Source: Bradyrhizobium hereditatis
GTDB taxonomy: Bacteria > Pseudomonadota > Alphaproteobacteria > Rhizobiales > Xanthobacteraceae
NCBI RefSeq assembly: GCF_020329435.1
Contig: NZ_JAGKJK010000008.1
Coordinates: 124,001 to 188,000, forward strand
DNA length: 64,000 nucleotides
Direction of reading: 5' to 3'
In this document: positions 59,236 through 64,000 of the stretch, piece by piece
Position numbering within the stretch: position 1 is the first letter of the stretch
Layout of the letters: each line of letters opens with the position of its first letter
Made by a program: the position numbers and the translations under genes
Notes under the pieces: model-generated
What the model was told of the DNA's origin: nothing
The model's input: the letters and a program-made list of their open reading frames with translations, nothing else
Databases searched by the model: none

Positions 59236-59272
59236 AAAGGGCGGAATCGGATCACCGATTCCGCCCTTTGCG
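59236..59272 (+). terminator. Strong terminator after rplA
   Basis: A perfect 15-base stem AAAGGGCGGAATCGG/CCGATTCCGCCCTTT (59236-59250 with 59255-59269) with a four-base loop. It ends the secE-nusG-rplKA operon. Confidence 0.92.
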
Positions 59273-59327
59273 TTTGACCCTCGTTTGCACGATGGTCACC
59301 GTGCCGGACTTGCCAAGAGGAACAACA

Positions 59328-60281
59328 ATGCCCGAGAAAGTCCTGATCTACTCGCGTTTTCCCAAGGCGCAGATGGAGCGTTTTGGCGAACGCTACGAGT
59401 TGCTGAACGCCGCCGGCAAGCCGCCTAACGAGGTGTTTTCGGCGGACCAACTTGCCGATATTCGCGCGCTGATCACGGCGGATGGTACGCCGCTTCGCAG
59501 CGAGGCGATGGACATGATGCCGAAATTGGGCGCGATCATCTGCTACGGTACCGGCTATGACGGCGTTGATCTCGCAGCGGCGGCGAAGCGCAACATCGCG
59601 GTCGGCCACAGCCCCGGCGCCAACGCCGCTTCGGTCGCCGATATTGCTGTCACGCTGATGCTGGCCGCAACGCGGCGATTGCTGGTCGCGGACGATTACG
59701 TGCGGGGCGGGAGCTGGGCGGCTGCGAAACCTTCGCCGATGATGCGCCCGCAAGCAGGAATGCTCGGCCGCAAAATTGGCGTCTACGGCATGGGCGAGAT
59801 CGGCCGCAAGATCGCCGCGCGCGTTGCGGCCTTCGAGACCGAGGTCGGCTATTTCAGCCGCAGCCAACGCGACGTGCCGTACCGATATTTTCCGACACTC
59901 GATGCGCTGGCCGAATGGTGCAGCGTCCTGATGATCGCGGTGCGTGCCGGCGCGGATACAAATCACGTCGTCAATGCTGATGTCCTGCGCAAGCTCGGCA
60001 AGGATGGTTACGTCGTCAACATCTCGCGCGGCTCTGTCATCGACCAGGAGGCGCTGATCGCGGCGCTGACGGACCAGACCATCGCCGGCGCGGGCCTCGA
60101 CGTCTACGCGAAGGAGCCGCACGCGCCTGATGCGCTAACGGCGCTGCCCAACGTCGTGCTCACGCCGCATATCGGTGGCCATACGCTGGAGTCGCATGTG
60201 GCGATGCAGAACTGCGTGCTGGCCAATCTCGACGCCTTCTTCGCCGGCAAGCCGCTGCCTTATCCGGTACCATTAGGCTGA
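59328..60281 (+). CDS. D-isomer-specific 2-hydroxyacid dehydrogenase
   Basis: A 317-residue NAD(P)-dependent dehydrogenase reducing 2-keto acids such as glyoxylate or hydroxypyruvate. AAGAGG precedes the ATG at 59328. The cofactor motif is GVYGMGEIGRKIA (about 144-156). The catalytic Arg lies in VNISRGSVID, the Glu in GLDVYAKEP and the His in LTPHIGGHT. Length is normal. It lies between rplA and rplJ, five bases from the convergent ECF41 gene, an unusual position for a metabolic enzyme. Confidence 0.93.
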   Translation: MPEKVLIYSRFPKAQMERFGERYELLNAAGKPPNEVFSADQLADIRALITADGTPLRSEAMDMMPKLGAIICYGTGYDGVDLAAAAKRNIAVGHSPGANAASVADIAVTLMLAATRRLLVADDYVRGGSWAAAKPSPMMRPQAGMLGRKIGVYGMGEIGRKIAARVAAFETEVGYFSRSQRDVPYRYFPTLDALAEWCSVLMIAVRAGADTNHVVNADVLRKLGKDGYVVNISRGSVIDQEALIAALTDQTIAGAGLDVYAKEPHAPDALTALPNVVLTPHIGGHTLESHVAMQNCVLANLDAFFAGKPLPYPVPLG

Positions 60282-60286
60282 CGGCC

Positions 60287-61192
60287 TCAGTGCAACCCGG
60301 CGGCACCCGGCAAATGGCGCAGCTTGTCGGGATTGCGGACGATATAGATCGCGGCGATTTTCTCGCCGTCGATTGCCATGCTCATGGTGTGATCGAGTTC
60401 GCCGTCCAGATAGAGCAGGGCGCCGGCTGCGCCGTTGATCATGGCAGGCTCGATGCGCAGGTCATGGCCGGCGTTCTTGGCGGCAATGCCGATGAAGAAG
60501 CGCGCGACCTTGTCCGCGCCGATGATCGGATTGCGGGCCGCGGTCTTGCGGCCGCCACCGTCGGTCAGCGCCACCGCATCCTCGCGCAAGAGTGCGGCGA
60601 GCTGGGCAACATTGCCGCTGGCGACCGCCTCGCTGAAAGCCTGCAGCAGGCGGGCGTGATTGTCGGGCGCTCGCGCCGGCGCCGGGCGATTATCGCGGAC
60701 GGTGCGGCGGGCCCGTGAGGCCAGTTGCCGGCAGGACGCTTCGGTGCGGCCGAGCATGGCGGCGATCTCGGAAAACGGCGTGTCGAAGACATCGTGGAGC
60801 AGGAACGCCGCGCGCTCCATCGGCGAGAGCCGGTCGAGCGCTAGTAGTAATGCGAACGACAGGTCGTCGGCCAGTTCGGTAGCCGCCTCGGCCGACAGAC
60901 CCTCTGCATCGAACACGGGCTCGGGAAGCCACGGCCCGACATAGATCTCCCGCTGCGCCTTCGCGCTCTTCAGGCGGTCGAGACAGAGCCGGGTCACTAC
61001 GGTGACGAGAAAGGCCTCGGGGTTCTGGACGTCCTGCGCGCCGGCAAAGCGCAGATAAGCGTCCTGCACGACGTCTTCCGCGTCGCTTCGGCTGCCGAGC
61101 ATGCGATAGGCAAGCCCGAGCAGGCGCCCGCGATGGGGCGCCAGCGGGTCATGATCATGCGGCCTGTTTGACGACATCGACATCATGTCCAT
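60287..61192 (-). CDS. ECF41-type RNA polymerase sigma factor
   Basis: An extracytoplasmic-function sigma factor of up to 301 residues. Region 2 is LLGLAYRMLGSRSDAEDVVQ and DAYLRF; region 4 is LDRLSPMERAAFLLHDVFDT followed by EIAAMLGRTEASCRQLASRA. The long C-terminal SnoaL-like extension with GGGRKTAARNPIIG marks the ECF41 group, where this extension controls activity without a classical anti-sigma factor. The start is uncertain (61192, 61183 or 61177) because the frame overlaps the preceding gene. Its likely target promoter lies upstream of this same operon. Confidence 0.9.
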   Translation of the reverse strand: MDMMSMSSNRPHDHDPLAPHRGRLLGLAYRMLGSRSDAEDVVQDAYLRFAGAQDVQNPEAFLVTVVTRLCLDRLKSAKAQREIYVGPWLPEPVFDAEGLSAEAATELADDLSFALLLALDRLSPMERAAFLLHDVFDTPFSEIAAMLGRTEASCRQLASRARRTVRDNRPAPARAPDNHARLLQAFSEAVASGNVAQLAALLREDAVALTDGGGRKTAARNPIIGADKVARFFIGIAAKNAGHDLRIEPAMINGAAGALLYLDGELDHTMSMAIDGEKIAAIYIVRNPDKLRHLPGAAGLH

Positions 61193-61700
61193 TCACGGTG
61201 ACGCGGCGGCACTCCTTGGCATAACCGAGACCCGCCTTCACCATCGGGAACATCCGACCAAGCTGCAGCGCCATCGTGAGATCTATCACGCCTTTCGGGC
61301 CCCATTGGGCCTTTACGGCGTCGCGAAATTCCTCGTCGTCGGCAGAGCGGCGCACCACGGCGTCAGCGAACCGGAAGCCAAGCGTGGTCGCTTCATTCAT
61401 CGCGCGCGGATCGCGGCGCAGAACCGCTTCGATCTGGTCCTTGGCCATGCCGGCTTCCAGCGCCATGTCGACGACGAGTTGCGTGCAGGGGCCGCAATCC
61501 TCGGCCAGCGCGCCGACGATTTTGGCGGCGAAACTCGCCTCGACCGGGACCGCCTCGCGGTGTGCGGCGGCCTTCATGAGCGGCGCGAACTTGAAGAAGG
61601 CGGCAGGGGATTGGTTCAGCAGCATTTCGAGATAGCTGACGTCATATCCATACCGTTCGGCAAATGCGCGCAAGCTGCGGCGCGCGATCCAACTACGCAT
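61155..61700 (-). CDS. Carboxymuconolactone decarboxylase / AhpD-like protein
   Basis: A 181-residue all-helical protein of the CMD/AhpD family. The redox-type C-x-x-C is EDCGPCTQLVVDMA (Cys69/Cys72), with a nearby Asp, and family helices follow (RDPRAMNEATTLGFRFADAV). AAGGAG lies before the ATG at 61700. CMD proteins are characteristic neighbours and targets of ECF41 sigma factors, which supports both assignments. It may detoxify a peroxide or act as a thiol peroxidase component; the substrate is unknown. Overlaps the genes on both sides. Confidence 0.88.
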   Translation of the reverse strand: MRSWIARRSLRAFAERYGYDVSYLEMLLNQSPAAFFKFAPLMKAAAHREAVPVEASFAAKIVGALAEDCGPCTQLVVDMALEAGMAKDQIEAVLRRDPRAMNEATTLGFRFADAVVRRSADDEEFRDAVKAQWGPKGVIDLTMALQLGRMFPMVKAGLGYAKECRRVTVNGHDVDVVKQAA

Positions 61701-62070
61701 GATGTTCTCCTTGGTTGGGGAAGGCGGAATAAAGGGCGGCTGCCGACGGCAGCACGATCGCGAGCAGGTCGAAGGCCGGGTAATGGCTGTGGCCGCCCGC
61801 CAAGATCGCGACGTGGAGTAGGGCGTGAACGGCAAGGAATCCGGCGCCCGCGACGGCTGCGGGCCAATACCGGGGACGCCACGCCCGTGCGGCGAGCGCC
61901 AGGCCGGCCACGAGGAACGCCGCCCCGATATCCTGGACGAAATGCGGATTGTAAGGTCCGGTGCCCGTTACTCCGGGCACGGTTTCGTACCAGAGCGGGC
62001 CGGCCACGAGCATGACCAGCCCGTTCAGAACCGTCGGAATCGCAAGAATCGCTGCCAGTTGACGCCGCAT
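61693..62070 (-). CDS. Small four-helix membrane protein in ECF41 operon
   Basis: A 125-residue integral membrane protein with about four hydrophobic helices (LAAILAIPTVLNGLVMLVAG; DIGAAFLVAGLALAARAW; AVAGAGFLAVHALLHVAIL; AFDLLAIVLPSAAALYSAF). Two histidines lie in HALLHVAILAGGHSHYP. AGGAGG precedes the ATG at 62070. It is the first gene of the operon, overlapping the CMD gene by eight bases and lying directly behind the predicted ECF41 promoter. I know no function. It might sense or quench the inducing stress in the membrane. Confidence 0.75.
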   Translation of the reverse strand: MRRQLAAILAIPTVLNGLVMLVAGPLWYETVPGVTGTGPYNPHFVQDIGAAFLVAGLALAARAWRPRYWPAAVAGAGFLAVHALLHVAILAGGHSHYPAFDLLAIVLPSAAALYSAFPNQGEHHA

Positions 62071-62090
62071 GGGAAGCCTCCTGCGGCCAA

Positions 62091-62117
62091 GACGAGCCAG
62101 GCAGTCCCGGTGTGACG
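62091..62117 (-). promoter_or_regulatory. Predicted ECF41-dependent promoter
   Basis: On the minus strand CGTCACA (62117-62111) and CGTC (62094-62091) are 16 bases apart, close to the TGTCACA / CGTC consensus known for ECF41 sigma factors. It sits 21 bases upstream of the first gene of the operon that encodes the sigma factor, implying autoregulation. Confidence 0.65.
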
Positions 62118-62695
62118 GAACCCGTCAAAAAATTTGGGAACGGGCCAAAATTTTTCCCGACCGGTCGGCAAACTGGTGTGAATTTTGCTCTTGGCAAGCC
62201 GCGCGAGACTCGTTAAACAAACGGCTTGCGGGCGTGCTAGCCATTGCTGGCACGCCGGTGCTCGCATTCCGAAATCCCGATACGGTAGGAGATCATTCCT
62301 TTCAGGACATCCGTCTGGATTGCTCGAAAGGAAGGAAAACTCATCGCTTCGGTGGAATGCGGCAGGGGTCCTTCGGCTTGCCGAATGATCTCGATCCTGT
62401 CCGAGACTGCAGGCGCCCGCGATGAAATGCAAATTTCTCAACGGCTTAATTGTACAGCCTGCATAGACGGGTGAAGACCGGATTTCGCCGTAACGCCGCC
62501 GCCCGCGGCGCCATGGCTGATTTGGTTCGAACCTCGACACCCCGCGCCACCTGGTTCGGGAGGGCAGGCTTTAAAGATGTCGTCTGCCTGGCGTGTCCTG
62601 AGGACTGGTGTCTTGAGGTCAGGTTTTGGGCGAGACGATGGGTGCAACCCGGCGGTCTCGCTCGCGCGAAGGCCGCCAACCGGAGAGAGCTTGCT
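62118..62695. other. rplJ leader and promoter region
   Basis: No gene is supported; the in-frame extension of rplJ back to 62450 lacks similarity. A weak promoter pair TTGGCA (62191-62196) and TAAACA (62214-62219), 17 bases apart, could start a leader of about 470 bases. The 62440-62690 part is GC-rich with several stems and probably includes the L10/L12-binding autoregulatory leader. Confidence 0.45.
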
Positions 62696-63214
62696 GTGGA
62701 AAGAGCGGCAAAAAAGGACGCGGTTGAGGCGCTGAACGGGGTCTTTAAGACCACGAGCGTCGCTGTCGTCGCCCACTATTCCGGCCTCACCGTGGCCCAG
62801 ATGCAGAAGCTGCGCATGCAGATGAAGCAGGCGGGTGCGTCGGTGAAGGTCTCGAAGAACCGTCTCGCCAAAATCGCTCTTGAAGGCACTGACGTCGTTG
62901 CCATCGGCTCCTTGCTGAAAGGACCGACCGTGATCGCCACTTCAAACGATCCGGTAGCGGCGCCGAAGGTTGCCATCGAATTCGCCAAGACGAACGAGAA
63001 GTTCGTCATTCTCGGCGGCTCGATGGGTAAGACCGTCCTGGATGTGAACGGCGTGAAGGCTCTTGCCTCGCTGCCGTCGCTGGACGAACTGCGCGGCAAG
63101 CTCGTTGGCCTCATCGTGGCGCCGGCGACCAAGCTCGCTCAGCTCTCCAACGCGCCTGCGGCCAAGCTCGCGCGCGTCATTCAGGCTCATGCCTCAAAGG
63201 GCGAAGCGGCCTGA
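62696..63214 (+). CDS. rplJ: 50S ribosomal protein L10
   Basis: A 172-residue L10, the base of the L7/L12 stalk. It starts with GTG at 62696 (VERAAKKDAVEALNGVFKTT), seven bases behind GGAGAGAG. Conserved parts are SVAVVAHYSGLTVAQMQKLR and VKVSKNRLAKIALEGTDVVA, and the C-terminal helix that binds L12 dimers ends the protein (KLARVIQAHASKGEAA). The rare GTG start and long leader suit the autoregulated translation usual for L10. Expressed with rplL, 54 bases downstream. Confidence 0.95.
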   Translation: MERAAKKDAVEALNGVFKTTSVAVVAHYSGLTVAQMQKLRMQMKQAGASVKVSKNRLAKIALEGTDVVAIGSLLKGPTVIATSNDPVAAPKVAIEFAKTNEKFVILGGSMGKTVLDVNGVKALASLPSLDELRGKLVGLIVAPATKLAQLSNAPAAKLARVIQAHASKGEAA

Positions 63215-63268
63215 CCCTTCGCTAATCTCAAAACTGGTTCGAAACCAAACGTTTAAGGAAAAAGATCA

Positions 63269-63649
63269 ATGGCTGACTTGCAGAAAATCGTCGACGACCT
63301 CTCGAGCCTCACCGTGCTTGAAGCTGCCGAACTCGCCAAGCTCCTCGAAGAGAAATGGGGTGTTTCGGCCGCCGCGGCTGTGGCTGTAGCCGCTCCTGGC
63401 GCTGCTGGCGGTGGCGCCGCTGCTCCGGTTGAGGAGAAGACCGACTTCACCGTCGTGCTGGCTGCTGCCGGCGACAAGAAGATCGAGGTCATCAAGGAAG
63501 TCCGCGCCATCACCGGCCTCGGCCTGAAGGAAGCCAAGGACCTCGTCGAAGGCGCTCCGAAGCCGCTGAAGGAAGGCGTGAACAAGGAAGAAGCCGACAA
63601 GATCAAGGCCCAGCTCGAAAAGGCTGGCGCGAAGGTCGAGTTGAAGTAA
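63269..63649 (+). CDS. rplL: 50S ribosomal protein L7/L12
   Basis: A 126-residue L7/L12. The N-terminal dimerisation domain (LQKIVDDLSSLTVLEAAELA, then KLLEEKWGVSAAA) is joined by an Ala/Gly/Pro hinge (AAPGAAGGGAAAPVEEKTDF) to the factor-binding domain (IEVIKEVRAITGLGLKEAKD, then LVEGAPKPLKEGV). AAGGAAAAA precedes the ATG. It recruits translation factors to the ribosome. The rpoB gene is expected beyond the window's right edge. Confidence 0.97.
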   Translation: MADLQKIVDDLSSLTVLEAAELAKLLEEKWGVSAAAAVAVAAPGAAGGGAAAPVEEKTDFTVVLAAAGDKKIEVIKEVRAITGLGLKEAKDLVEGAPKPLKEGVNKEEADKIKAQLEKAGAKVELK

Positions 63650-63668
63650 GCGTACTACACAGAAAAGT

Positions 63669-63704
63669 GTGGGGATTCGCGGGGTTAGCCCCTCGAATCT
63701 CCAC
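63669..63704 (+). other. Hairpin in the rplL-rpoB spacer
   Basis: GTGGGGATTCG (63669-63679) pairs with CGAATCTCCAC (63694-63704), with an inner GGGG/CCCC stem. There is no T-run. The position, 20 bases after rplL, matches where partial attenuation or RNase III processing occurs in the rplL-rpoB spacer of other bacteria. Confidence 0.55.
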
Positions 63705-64000
63705 TATTCCGCCCCATATCGTGGCGGCAGCAGGAAAATACGGCAGGCGGTGGGGACGGCAGGGTGTTCCCGGCGTAAGCCGTTGGGAGACAGGCAGATT
63801 TCGGGCTTTTTCAGTCCGTGAAGCGATCAGTTGTGACGGGCGGGTGCAGTCATGTGCCCCGCGCGTCGTTTTGCGTTTTGAAGGTCTAAAGTTCGGGGTC
63901 AGGATTTAATTCCTGGAGTTGGGCTTTGTTCCTTTAAGCGATTCGAAGATTCAACCCGGGGGCGGCGGCAGTCGTGCTTCGGAAGGTTCGCCCAAAAGGG
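63705..64000. other. rplL-rpoB intergenic spacer, right edge of window
   Basis: No gene is seen. An 80-codon frame at 63667-63909 starts inside the hairpin and looks like chance. The region should lead to rpoB outside the window. Confidence 0.5.

Overview
The window looks like a chromosomal segment of a Bradyrhizobium-type alphaproteobacterium. Supporting signs are a Porin_2-type outer-membrane porin, ROSE RNA thermosensors before rpoH and small heat-shock genes, a close match to the D-tartrate dehydratase described from Bradyrhizobium, many Bug-type receptors and CoA/acyl-CoA catabolic genes, and interspersed palindromic repeats of the kind common in that genus. GC content is high throughout and four tRNAs (Thr, Tyr, Gly, Trp) are present.

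Layout. 0-13 kb: a divergent alpha/beta hydrolase with no serine in its nucleophile elbow, a MarR regulator, the porin, a UreH/NicO-like metal permease, a Bug-type receptor, a methyltransferase divergent from an AraC regulator, and a DUF962/Mpo1 - epimerase - ICMT-like set. 12-24 kb: two paralogous secreted hydrolases around a secreted cyclase, a PHB-depolymerase-like esterase that overlaps a sulfatase tail to tail, small secreted proteins, rlmB, tRNA-Tyr and several small exported or hypothetical proteins. 24.7-25.6 kb: a compact minus-strand transcription unit (promoter, 14-codon peptide with an extended Shine-Dalgarno, terminator), tRNA-Gly and a DUF454 protein.

25.8-29.6 kb is a heat-shock island. 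rpoH, a tiny 44-residue gene heading an operon, and a small heat-shock protein pair are each preceded by a ROSE-like hairpin with the same bulged-G architecture. The operon includes an NDUFS4-like protein with an extra C-terminal domain. A SPW-repeat protein and a glycosyltransferase follow. 31.8-37 kb: two tandem periplasmic proteins, each fusing a branched-chain-amino-acid-type binding domain to a TAXI-type TRAP receptor domain, with no transporter nearby. 37-44 kb: vapBC, a class III CoA transferase, tarD with a divergent LysR gene, an ABM-like protein, and a LysR gene beside a frameshifted Bug receptor. 44.6-52.8 kb: a TetR-controlled acyl-CoA dehydrogenase/aminoglycoside-phosphotransferase-like pair with SDRs, a DMT transporter, a phosphatase and a serine hydrolase, consistent with acyl-CoA catabolism.

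53-64 kb is the classical tRNA-Trp - secE - nusG - rplK - rplA - rplJ - rplL region, opened in two places. Between tRNA-Trp and secE lie a BrkB pseudogene and a four-gene operon of helix-rich envelope-stress-type proteins. Between rplA and rplJ lie a strong terminator, a D-2-hydroxyacid dehydrogenase and an ECF41-type sigma factor operon with its own predicted ECF41 promoter. The window ends in the rplL-rpoB spacer.

Strongest candidates for something new: the peptide-encoding small RNA at 24.7-24.9 kb, the ROSE-controlled micro-operon at 26.9-28.2 kb, and the double-domain binding proteins at 31.8-36.9 kb.
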